DNA from: Deltaproteobacteria bacterium YD0425bin51
GTDB lineage: Bacteria; Desulfobacterota; Desulfobacteria; Desulfobacterales; YD0425bin51
DNA length: 64,000 nucleotides
Direction of reading: 5' to 3'
NCBI GenBank assembly: GCA_002753225.1
Contig: PDZS01000003.1
Location: 124,001 to 188,000, forward strand
In this document: positions 28,464 through 36,500 of the stretch, one piece after another
Layout of the letters: each line of letters begins with the position of its first letter
Position numbering within the stretch: position 1 is the first letter of the stretch
The notes under the pieces: model-generated
Database searches by the model: none
What the model saw: the letters and a program-made list of their open reading frames with translations, nothing else
Told to the model about the DNA's origin: nothing
Program-made: the position numbers and the translations under genes

Positions 28464-28472
28464 TTAAACCCC

Positions 28473-29108
28473 TCATGCTTGAATAAAATTCATATCTGGC
28501 AATTTTACACAGGTTAATTTATTGCCATATACCGCGCCTGTATCAATGCCAATTTTGCCAGGTTGTACAAAAACTTTTGGAAAGGGTGTATGTCCAAATA
28601 CAACACATTTCCCAAAATCATATTTAGAAGTAATAAATTGCTCTCTTATCCATATAAGGTCCGAAGTATCCTGCTTTTCAAGAGTTACTCCTTCTTTAAG
28701 TCCTGCATGAACAAAAATATACTTATCCGTTTCATAATAAAAACATGACGATTCAAAAAAATCAAGATGTTCTTTAGGTATAAGCTCTGCGCACGGAGAA
28801 GCTTTTTGTTTCCAGTAACTAATAAGAGTTTGAGCTCCGCCATTTGCACTAAAATTAACTTTATCAGTTTTTGAAACATAATTAAGGAGCATATCTTCGT
28901 GATTTCCCCTTATAAAAACAATGTTTTTATTTTTTTTTCTAAACTGGATTAGATAATCCACAACCTTAAAAGAATCTGGTCCTCTATCAATATAATCACC
29001 TAAAAAAACAACGGTATCTTCTTCTGAATTAATATCAAGCTTTCCCATAAGTTCTGAAAGCTTATCAATACATCCATGAATATCCCCAATAGCAAAGATG
29101 TTTCCCAT
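28473..29108 (-). CDS. serine/threonine protein phosphatase-type metallophosphoesterase
   Basis: The 211-residue protein carries the phosphoprotein phosphatase metal-binding motifs in order: GDIHGC (residues 8-13), GDYIDRG, RGNHED, FVHAG and FGHTPF. The family includes bacterial PrpA/PrpB phosphatases and the Ap4A hydrolase ApaH; at 211 residues it is closer to PrpA/PrpB. It probably acts in the cytoplasm on phospho-Ser/Thr/Tyr or a nucleotide. It leads a four-gene minus-strand operon (phosphatase, PfkB, TPR, amidase) and lies 33 bp after the truncated DUF1016 gene. Confidence 0.85.
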   Translation of the reverse strand: MGNIFAIGDIHGCIDKLSELMGKLDINSEEDTVVFLGDYIDRGPDSFKVVDYLIQFRKKNKNIVFIRGNHEDMLLNYVSKTDKVNFSANGGAQTLISYWKQKASPCAELIPKEHLDFFESSCFYYETDKYIFVHAGLKEGVTLEKQDTSDLIWIREQFITSKYDFGKCVVFGHTPFPKVFVQPGKIGIDTGAVYGNKLTCVKLPDMNFIQA

Positions 29109-29141
29109 AATTATATACCTTTTCCCTATAGACGAAGTGAT

Positions 29142-29579
29142 TTATATCATAATTTTGATAAAATATATATAATAACTATCCATTCGCTTATTTTTTTTAA
29201 AAATTTCATTATCTTGGGTTGCCAACCCAAGAATTCGGCTTGCCAGTAACTGTTGGGTTTTATTACCTATAAAATTGGCTGTCAATGTTTGGGTTACTGA
29301 CCCAAGAATTTCAGGATATACCGTATAAAATTGTCGGCATCGTGACAATTCAGGGGCAGTAAGTCCCTTTATGGCTATATTTTTTGCAATATTAGAAAGT
29401 AACGCTGTGCCGTATTTGGCTTTATCATCGCCATTCTGTTCAAATTCGACAATATAAAAACCAATGAGCCAGTTTCGTATGGGTAAACCAATATTGACCG
29501 CTTTTACCACCTGCTCCTGAAAGGAAAGATGGGTTTGCTGAATTGTTTCAATTAAGCTGTTAAAACTCAAATTATTCAC
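29142..29579 (-). pseudogene. truncated DUF1016 (YhcG-type) gene, N-terminal domain only
   Basis: The 145-residue frame matches the DUF1016 N-terminal domain: VVKAVNIGLPIRNWLIGFYIVEFEQNG (seen as IRNWLIGFYIVEFEQ), AKYGTALLSNIAKNI and SRCRQFYTVYPEI. Full-length members have about 340 residues and end in a PDDEXK nuclease domain, which is missing here. The final residues (about NKRMDSYYIYFIKIMI) fit neither domain, so the gene seems cut and fused to AT-rich chromosomal DNA. DUF1016 genes often sit inside type I restriction operons with hsdM and fic. It starts 2 bp after fic and is probably a relic. Confidence 0.7.
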
Positions 29580-29581
29580 AA

Positions 29582-30187
29582 CTACAGCTCCTCAATTCTA
29601 AATTCGCTATAGCCCTCATAGTAATAACTCACATCGATCCCCTTCATAAACAGGGCACGGTCATCAATGTGATTTGTGAGAGCTTGTTTTAGCAAGACTT
29701 TGATTTCAATATCTTTGACTACACTGCGTTCCATGGCAGAGAGATACTCCTCTTTATCGACCAGATTCCAATCTACCACCTGTTTGATCTCTTTTTTGAG
29801 GATGAGATCGATCCAGATACGGGTAGCCCGTCCATTGCCTTCACGAAAAGGGTGGGCAATGTTCATCTCTACATATTTTTCGATGATCTGGTCAAAATTG
29901 CCTTGGGGCATGGTGTCGATATGAAAAAGCGATTGCTGTAGATACATCAGCGGAGCAAAACGGAAATTGCCTTTGGATATATTTACCGTGCGAATCTGAC
30001 CTGCAAAGTCGTATATATCTTCAAACAAATAGGCATGAATAAAAGAGAGTCCTGCAAATGTTCCGACTTCCACCTTGGCAATAGCACCAGAGTCAAAAAG
30101 CAGTTTGGCTTTCTGTTTACTGATTTTTTCTTCAGCCTTTGCCAGCTCAACCTGATTGGTGATGTTTAATTTGTTTTCCAATATCAT
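29582..30187 (-). CDS. fic: Fic-domain protein adenylyltransferase, class III type
   Basis: The 201-residue protein has an intact active site, [12 protein letters not shown] (His112 to Arg123), and a flap with [14 protein letters not shown]. Near the C-terminus SYYYEG (Ser187, Glu191, Gly192) matches the inhibitory (S/T)xxx(E/D)(G/N) motif of single-domain class III Fic proteins such as that of Neisseria. Such enzymes transfer AMP from ATP to a protein hydroxyl, for example on gyrase or topoisomerase IV, and the inhibitory helix blocks the ATP gamma-phosphate. It overlaps the hsdM remnant by ATGA. Its base composition is visibly richer in G+C than the flanks, so it was probably transferred. 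Unlike its neighbours it appears functional. Confidence 0.88.
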   Translation of the reverse strand: MILENKLNITNQVELAKAEEKISKQKAKLLFDSGAIAKVEVGTFAGLSFIHAYLFEDIYDFAGQIRTVNISKGNFRFAPLMYLQQSLFHIDTMPQGNFDQIIEKYVEMNIAHPFREGNGRATRIWIDLILKKEIKQVVDWNLVDKEEYLSAMERSVVKDIEIKVLLKQALTNHIDDRALFMKGIDVSYYYEGYSEFRIEEL

Positions 30188-30705
30188 TGGGCACCGCCTT
30201 CAATCTGGGCAACAATGGCATCAATATCCGCGCGGAGTTTGTCAATCTTGGCTACCGTGGTTTTTAGTTCCGCATTGAGCTTGGTAATATTGATTCTCTC
30301 GCGGGTGTCTTCTGCTACCACATAAGAGCTTACGGAGAGGTTGTAGCCGTTGGCGGAACTTTCGATAGCGGAGAAGATGGCGGCTAAATCGGTGTTGAGG
30401 TTAGCGTTGTCGTTGGCGCTGGCTGCGATGTTGGCAAAGAGCTGGCTGGGGTAGATGAAATAGCCTTTGGTTTTTGTGGCATCGTCTTTGATTTCAGGGT
30501 TAATCACCGCATCGGAGAGCGTTGCGTAGTTGATACTTTCATCACCACCTTCAATGTAGTTTGCGAAGTTTTCGCTGATAAAACGATAGAAGAGAGTACC
30601 CAAAACATACTGTTTAAAATCCCATCCATCGATGGAGCCACGAACATCGTTAGCGATTTTCCAGATCTGGGCTTGTAGTTCGGCTCTTTGTTGAATACTC
30701 GACAT
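30184..30705 (-). pseudogene. hsdM: internally deleted type I restriction methyltransferase hsdM
   Basis: The start is ATG 30705 ([17 protein letters not shown]), after an AGGAG site 8 bases upstream; the frame is open eight codons further but lacks support. Residues 1-120 are the HsdM N-terminal helical domain ([28 protein letters not shown]). Residues 121-173 ([32 protein letters not shown]) are the extreme C-terminus of HsdM. The whole SAM-binding and NPPY catalytic part, some 330 residues, is absent, and the join keeps the frame. The product cannot methylate DNA. It has higher G+C than its surroundings and shares an operon with fic. Confidence 0.82.
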
Positions 30706-30823
30706 TTCTGTTACTCCTGTATATTTCAATTTAATCGACTTTTTATTTTACAACAAAATCCGGTATTATTTAATGCTACGTGATTCATATTCCGTGACTT
30801 ATGTGCGCGTGCTGAATTTGTAT

Positions 30824-30873
30824 GCATAACGCTAAGCTGAGCGGCTCTGTCCGCTCCAGCGCATTGGTTCTAA
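30824..30873 (-). other. attC-like recombination site (integron cassette relic)
   Basis: Read on the minus strand, starting 45 bases after the mazF stop, the sequence runs from TTAGAAC through GCGCTGGAGCGG, a short loop ACAGAG and CCGCTCAGC, to GCGTTATGC. GCTGGAGCGG and CCGCTCAGC pair with one unpaired base, and AAC/GTT triplets flank the stem, as in attC sites folded for integron integrase. GTTATGC is a common R' core, and the orientation relative to mazF is that of a cassette. The outer box match beyond AAC/GTT is poor and the length (50 nt) is at the low limit. No integrase gene is in the window. Confidence 0.42.
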
Positions 30874-30917
30874 TTAGGTTCCAGACCTCTCTTTTCTTAT
30901 ATATTCAATCGCATCAT

Positions 30918-31283
30918 TTACCTGTCTCCAATTCCCCGATTATCAATTAGAATTGCTTTTAAAAAATCGCGTACCATTTCATACTTATTTTCAGGAATTG
31001 TTTCAAGATATCTCCATGAACGTTCTTTTAGATCAAGACTTCTGAAATGGATACCTAATATCACACCTTTTGTCATCATTTCCGAAGGGATGGGGATTTC
31101 AAATGGAAAACCTTTTCTCTTTGTTGTAATAGGCAAAACACCGACAATTCCTAAACGATTCATAAAATCCGGAGTAATCACAACAACAGGTCTTTCCCCA
31201 CCTTGTTCATGGCCTTTTCTTGGATCAAGGTTTACAAAAATAATATCAGCCGAATTCAGTTGTGATACTTCATTCTTCATCAA
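30918..31283 (-). CDS. mazF: MazF/PemK-family endoribonuclease toxin
   Basis: The 121-residue protein carries the MazF core: VNLDPRKGHEQGGERPVVVI, which holds the catalytic Arg and the EQ pair, and LPITTKRKGFPFEI with the conserved Thr. MazF toxins cut mRNA at short sequences and stop growth when the antitoxin decays. The start overlaps the antitoxin gene by 14 bases (two adjacent ATGs, 31283 and 31280), so translation is coupled. The gene is followed closely by the attC-like hairpin, which suggests the pair moved as a cassette. Confidence 0.87.
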   Translation of the reverse strand: MMKNEVSQLNSADIIFVNLDPRKGHEQGGERPVVVITPDFMNRLGIVGVLPITTKRKGFPFEIPIPSEMMTKGVILGIHFRSLDLKERSWRYLETIPENKYEMVRDFLKAILIDNRGIGDR

Positions 31284-31545
31284 GTAACTCCATTCCCTTA
31301 GAATGCATGTTTAGAAAAGGGGAAAGAATTTCTTGTTTATACTTTTCAAAGTCATTTAAATTTATTGAATTGAATGCATCGGCGAGTTTTTCACGCTTTG
31401 TTTTTTCTTGCGGTTTAAGAATTATTCTTTCTTTTTCTGCAAATATTTCAAAAACCATATGTTCTTTAAAATGATATATTTTTTTAAAATCTTCAGGGAT
31501 TACAATGCTTAATCCCCTCCCTGATTTTTTAATAATTGTTTCCAT
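31270..31545 (-). CDS. mazE: MazE/AbrB-type antitoxin
   Basis: The 91-residue protein opens with an AbrB/MazE swapped-hairpin domain (KKSGRGLSIVIPEDFKKIY, EIFAEKERIILKP) and ends in an acidic flexible tail (GMELLDEE) suited to bind MazF. AbrB-type antitoxins bind operator DNA as dimers. An 11-bp odd-centred palindrome (ATAAG, C, CTTAT at 31547-31557) overlaps the ribosome-binding site just upstream and could be the operator. The antitoxin-first order fits a mazEF operon. Confidence 0.83.
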   Translation of the reverse strand: METIIKKSGRGLSIVIPEDFKKIYHFKEHMVFEIFAEKERIILKPQEKTKREKLADAFNSINLNDFEKYKQEILSPFLNMHSKGMELLDEE

Positions 31546-31578
31546 GATAAGCCTTATTTTTAATAATGGTTTAAGAAT

Positions 31579-31606
31579 AATCTAAATAACAACTTATTTT
31601 TGTAAA
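31579..31606 (-). promoter_or_regulatory. candidate promoter for mazEF
   Basis: On the minus strand TTTACA (31606-31601) and TAGATT (31584-31579) are 16 bases apart, 34 bases before the mazE start. The -10 matches the consensus at four of six positions. It is the best pair in the 89-bp gap, but the background is AT-rich. Confidence 0.33.
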
Positions 31607-31634
31607 TCATTACCTGTATATCACTACCGAAAAT

Positions 31635-31883
31635 TTAACCGCATCCAGGTATATCATAGCTTGTACATGATCCGCTTCCACATGTTCGGGTTTGTAGAGA
31701 CGCACGGCCGTGCGTCTCTAGTGTGGAACTTCCGCTTGTTGTGTAATTAGATACACTAAGCACACGTTCCAGCTCTTCAGATTTACATTTTGGGCAGCTT
31801 AGATCAATGTCCTCATTTTTGCTAGTCATTAAAAATTCAACTATTTCGTTACAATTAATGCATTTAAATTCATATATTGGCAT
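31635..31883 (-). CDS. FmdB-type zinc-ribbon protein with palindrome insert
   Basis: The 82-residue protein starts MPIYEFKCINC and has the second zinc pair CPKC, the FmdB regulatory-protein fold found widely in anaerobes. Residues after the ribbon are Ser/Gly/Cys rich (RTCGSGSCTSYDIPGCG). About eleven residues, LETHGRASLQT, are encoded by an in-frame insertion containing a perfect 26-bp palindrome (31695-31720). It overlaps the recN stop by one base (TAATG) and uses a GGAGGT site inside recN. The function is unknown; the insert lies in a variable region and may be tolerated. Confidence 0.8.
   Translation of the reverse strand: MPIYEFKCINCNEIVEFLMTSKNEDIDLSCPKCKSEELERVLSVSNYTTSGSSTLETHGRASLQTRTCGSGSCTSYDIPGCG
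31695..31720. repeat. perfect 26-bp palindrome (dispersed repeat, copy 1)
   Basis: Each half is TAGAGACGCACGG and its exact reverse complement. It is far richer in G+C than its surroundings and lies in frame inside the zinc-ribbon gene. A diverged copy lies at 45130-45155 with three substitutions. Palindromes of this GTAGAGACG type are known to me as dispersed repeats in cyanobacteria and other phyla. Confidence 0.85.
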
Positions 31884-33586
31884 TAGTTACCTCCTTCAAG
31901 CATTTCTCGTGCATGCTCAATTGTTGTTTGTGTGATTTTTATACCACCTAGCATCCTTGCAATCTCTTTAACTCTTTCTGATTCATCTAAAGGCGTGATC
32001 GATGTTGTGGTCCTTCCATCAGAAACACGTTTTGAAATTTTAAAATGGTTATCTCCGAATTTTGCAATTTGAGCAAGATGTGTTATACAAATCACCTGAT
32101 GATATTTAGAAAGAATAGATAATTTTTGGCCGACTAATTCAGCAACATCCCCACCAATTCCTGCATCAACTTCATCAAAAATAATTGTTTCAACAGAGTC
32201 TGTTTCAGATAAAATAACTTTTAATGCAAGCACTACCCTAGATAATTCTCCTCCAGAAGCAATGTCTGCAAGCTGTTTAAGGGGCTCACCGACATTTGTT
32301 GCAATCATAAATGCTGACTGGTCAAGCCCATTTTCTGTTATAATATTATTATTTTTTGAAAGATAAGGGGAACTATTTTTATCAACTGAAACTTGCTTCA
32401 GAGTCACCTGAAATATTGTATTTGCCATTTTAAGAAAAGAGAGTTCCTTTTCTACTTTTTTAGAAAGCAATATGCTTCCAGCTTTTCTTTTTTCTGAAAG
32501 ATTCTCACATAAAGAAATTAACTTTTTATTCAATTCTTTGATATTAGTTTCAATTTCAACAATTTTATCAGATATGCTTTCAACCTGTAAAAGCTTATTT
32601 TCTATTTCATTGAGTTGATTCAAAACTGCTTCCAGTGATCCTCCATATTTTCGCTTCAGTTTCCTTAACATATCTATTCGATCTTCAATTTCAGAAAGCC
32701 TCCGTTCATCAACTTGAACTGTTTGCTCATAATCCCTTAATGTAAAAGCTATATCTTCTAATTTAATTATAGCATCACCAATATCTTCTACTTTTGGCGA
32801 TAAAAAAGGGTCAATTTCAGATGCCTTTTCAAGCTTTTTTTTTATATCAGCCAGTTGCTCAATAATTGCCCCTTTTGCACTATATATAACATTAAGGGCT
32901 TTGTGTGCTATCAAAAAAAGTGTTTGAGCATTTTTAAGTTTCACTTTTTCCTGCTCTAAAACAACATCTTCGGAAATAGTTATATTAGCATCAACAATTT
33001 CTCTCTTTTGAAATTCGAGAGTTCTTATCTGCTCGACTTGATTTTCTTGAGCTAACTTCAATTCATTCAGTTTATATATTTCAGGCAAAATTTCATGATA
33101 AGATTTATACACTTTAGATCTAAGAGGTGATAGCCCAGCAAATTGATCTAAAATAAAAAGATGCTGGTCTTCTTTAAGAAGACCTTGATGAGCATGTTGC
33201 CCTGATATACTTGCCAGATTTTCGGTAAGATTTGTAAGTATTTGAATTGTTGAGAGTCTTCCATTAATATAAGTTTTATGCCTCTCATTTCTAGCAATTA
33301 TTCTTCTTATTATAAGGCCTTCCGAAGGATCATATCCATATGTAATCATTGCAGCTGCTGTTTTACTATCTATAGATATCTGAAAAAGAGCTTCAATTTC
33401 AGCGGACTCAGCTCCTGTTCTAATCAGTTTAGACGTAGCTCTTCCACCAAGCAATAGGTCTATAGCATCAATGATAATTGATTTACCAGCTCCTGTTTCA
33501 CCGCTTAAAATAGTTAAGCCTTCTGAAAAAGAAATCCTCAAATCTTCAATTATTGCAAAATTTTTTATAAAAAGTTCAGATAACAT
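31883..33586 (-). CDS. recN: DNA repair protein RecN
   Basis: The 567-residue SMC-like ATPase has the N-terminal FIKNFAIIEDLRISF and Walker A GETGAGKSIIIDAI. A central coiled-coil region spans about residues 150-370. The C-terminal half carries ASGGELSRVVLALK (ABC signature) and IIFDEVDAGIGG (Walker B). RecN helps repair double-strand breaks by holding DNA ends or sisters together. Length and motifs are normal for the family. It starts 11 bp after the large hybrid kinase gene and is followed by the zinc-ribbon gene with one base of overlap. Confidence 0.95.
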   Translation of the reverse strand: MLSELFIKNFAIIEDLRISFSEGLTILSGETGAGKSIIIDAIDLLLGGRATSKLIRTGAESAEIEALFQISIDSKTAAAMITYGYDPSEGLIIRRIIARNERHKTYINGRLSTIQILTNLTENLASISGQHAHQGLLKEDQHLFILDQFAGLSPLRSKVYKSYHEILPEIYKLNELKLAQENQVEQIRTLEFQKREIVDANITISEDVVLEQEKVKLKNAQTLFLIAHKALNVIYSAKGAIIEQLADIKKKLEKASEIDPFLSPKVEDIGDAIIKLEDIAFTLRDYEQTVQVDERRLSEIEDRIDMLRKLKRKYGGSLEAVLNQLNEIENKLLQVESISDKIVEIETNIKELNKKLISLCENLSEKRKAGSILLSKKVEKELSFLKMANTIFQVTLKQVSVDKNSSPYLSKNNNIITENGLDQSAFMIATNVGEPLKQLADIASGGELSRVVLALKVILSETDSVETIIFDEVDAGIGGDVAELVGQKLSILSKYHQVICITHLAQIAKFGDNHFKISKRVSDGRTTTSITPLDESERVKEIARMLGGIKITQTTIEHAREMLEGGN

Positions 33587-33597
33587 TTATCTCTCTT

Positions 33598-36500
33598 TTA
33601 TCCATATAGCCATACTCTAAGCATTGTAAGGAGTTTGTCTGGATCAACAGGTTTTGTTAAATAATCATTTGCGCCAGCCTCTATACATTTTGTTCTATCC
33701 CCTTTCATTGCTTTTGCTGTAAGCGCAATAATTGGAAGCTTTACAAGATGTTTTTGTTCTCTGATTTTTTTCATTGCTTCATAACCATCCATTTCAGGCA
33801 TCATTATGTCCATAAGTACTAGATCAATATCCGGATTTTTATCAATAATAGACAATGATTCTTTTCCATTTTTAGCAACTATAATATTTATCCCTTTTTC
33901 TTCCATAATACTTGTCATTGCAAATACATTTCTCATATCATCATCTACAAGAAGTATTTTTCTTCCTTTTAAAATTGATTCCTTATCATGAACCAATTTT
34001 AAAAGCTTTCGCTTATCTTCTGGCAGATTTGTATCCACTCGGTGTAAAAACAATGTGGTTTCTTCTAGTAATCTCTCAGGAGATTTAACCCCTTTGATTA
34101 TAGTCTTTTCACCATATTCATTTATAGAAAGCTTTTCTTGACTAGTAAGCTCTCTATTTGTATAGATAATTACAGGAATAAAAATCTCTTCATTCTTGAT
34201 TTTGCTTAAAAGCTCAAAACTTGGCAAATCAGGAGACACAATGTCTAGAATAATACAGTCATAAGGGGTCGTCTTGATCATAGAATATGCATCATTATGG
34301 TTTGTAGCAATATCAATTACAATATCGCCATTTCCTAAAAGTTCTTTAATCCCTTTTTGTTTATCCTTATCTCCCTCAACAAGAAGAAGCTTTTTTACAG
34401 GTTTTGATATAATACTTTCTATTTTTTCATATACTTGATTTAATTTTTCAATGCTGACTGGTTTAATAAGGTAACCTATTGCTCCCATTTTTAAGGCTTC
34501 TATTGATCTGTCTGAAGCTGTTATAAAATGTACAGGGATATGCCTGGTTTTAGGATTATCTTTCAAATTAGACATGACAGACCAGCCGCTGATTCCAGGT
34601 AGTCCAATATCTAAAAGAATTGCACTTGGTTCATAATTGCTGGCAAGAGCCAATCCTGTTTCTCCATCTGAAGCAAAAATAACCCTAAATCCTCTTTCAT
34701 GAGACAGATCACATAAAATTTTTGCAAAAACAGGGTCATCTTCAATTATTAAAATAGATTTATCTTTTGGTTTTAAATCTTTTCTATCATCTATTGGATA
34801 GTCTCCAATTTCTTCATCTGTAAAATTTTTACACTCCTCTTTTGGTGGTTTTGTTATACTGATGTCTTTTGCAGGAGGTTTTATTTCAAAAGAAGGTTTA
34901 ACATCTTTACTATCTTTTGGAAATGATTCAGAAATATAGAGCGTAAAACAACTACCTTCATTCTCTTTACTTGAAAGACAAATAAATCCACCTAAAAGTT
35001 TAGCTAGTTCGCGTGAAATAGATAGCCCAAGTCCTGTTCCGCCGTACTTTCTACTAGTTGTACCATCAACTTGTTGAAATGCTTCAAATATTAATTTTTG
35101 CTTATCTTTAGGGATTCCAATACCTGTATCTATGATTGAAAATCCTATTAAATTGTCTTGGGATAAATGTCCTGGCAAGCATTCCAAATCGCTGCACCCT
35201 CGAAAAATTTTTAAAGTTATACTTCCATTTGAAGTAAACTTAAAAGCGTTCGAGAAAAAATTTTTTATAATTTGTTCAAGCCGTTGTTGATCAGTACGGA
35301 TAAATTTAGGAACATCTTGGGATGTATCAATAATAAAATTTAATTTTTTTTGTTGTGCAATATGTTGAAAGTTACGTTTCATACTGCTTGCAATATCATC
35401 TATTCTTACATCTTCGATATGAAGAACCATTTTACCTGACTCAACTTTTGAAAGATCAAGAATATCATTTATAAGATTCAAAAGGTCCGCGCCTGATGCA
35501 TTAATTGTACTTGCAAATTCAATCTGTTTTGAGGAAAGATTCTTATCCTTATTTTCAGATAGCATTTTAGATAAAAGTAAAATACTATTTAGAGGTGTTC
35601 TTAATTCATGAGACATATTTGCTAAAAATTCTGATTTATATTTGCTAGATAGCTCTATATCTTTTGCTTTTTCTTCTATTATACGCCTTGCATTTTTAAG
35701 CTCTATATTCTTTTTTTCAATATCTGATTTTTGCTCTTCCAAAAGCTGTGTCTGCTCTTCTAATTCTTCATTGGCCTGCCTCAGTTCTTCCTGCTGCTCT
35801 TGTAATCTAGCTTCAGATGCTTTTAATGCCTTTGTTTGTTCTTCTAGTTCTTCATTAGTTTGTCTAAGCTCTTCTTGCTGGGCCTGCAAAAGTTCAGCCT
35901 GCTGCTGAGTTTGCCTTAAAAGATTTTCCATTCTCATCCTAGCGCTACAAGTATTTATAGCAATTGCTATGCTTTCGCTGACTTGATCAAGTAGAGTTAA
36001 TTGTAGATCAGTAAATTTATGTAGAGAACCTATCTCTATTACGCTATTTAGTTTATTATTTAAAAGAAATGGGAAACATAAAATATTTCTAGGAATAGTT
36101 TCTCCTAACCCTGAAGTTATCTTTATATAATCATCAGGGCAATCTGTAATTATGATATATTTTTTTTCATAAGCTGCTTGCCCTACTATCCCCTCACTAA
36201 TTTTAAATATATTTGAAATCTTTTTACGCGTTTGATAAGCATAGCTCCCCATAAGTCTTAAAGTATTGTTGTCATGTTCATCTAAAACATAAAACCCGCC
36301 TATTCCAACTTGCAAAGAATTACAAATATGATTAATGATTCTTTGGCAAAGACTCGATATGTCTAATTCAAGTCCGTTTTCACCGCGCATCTTTTCATTA
36401 AGTTCCATACGCTTGTTTTTGAGCCAATTCTGTGTTTCATTTTCTTCATTCATTTTGCGTAAGGCAAGAGTCATTTCAGATAAAGCAATCCCTAATTCAT

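Noticed and set aside
29213..29231. 19-base palindrome (CTTGGGTTG, C, CAACCCAAG) as a terminator
   Set aside because: It is inside the truncated DUF1016 frame, and the nearest T-run on the minus strand is about 15 bases beyond it.
29142..31545. A functional type I restriction-modification system
   Set aside because: The HsdM catalytic domain is deleted, DUF1016 is truncated, and no hsdS or hsdR is present.
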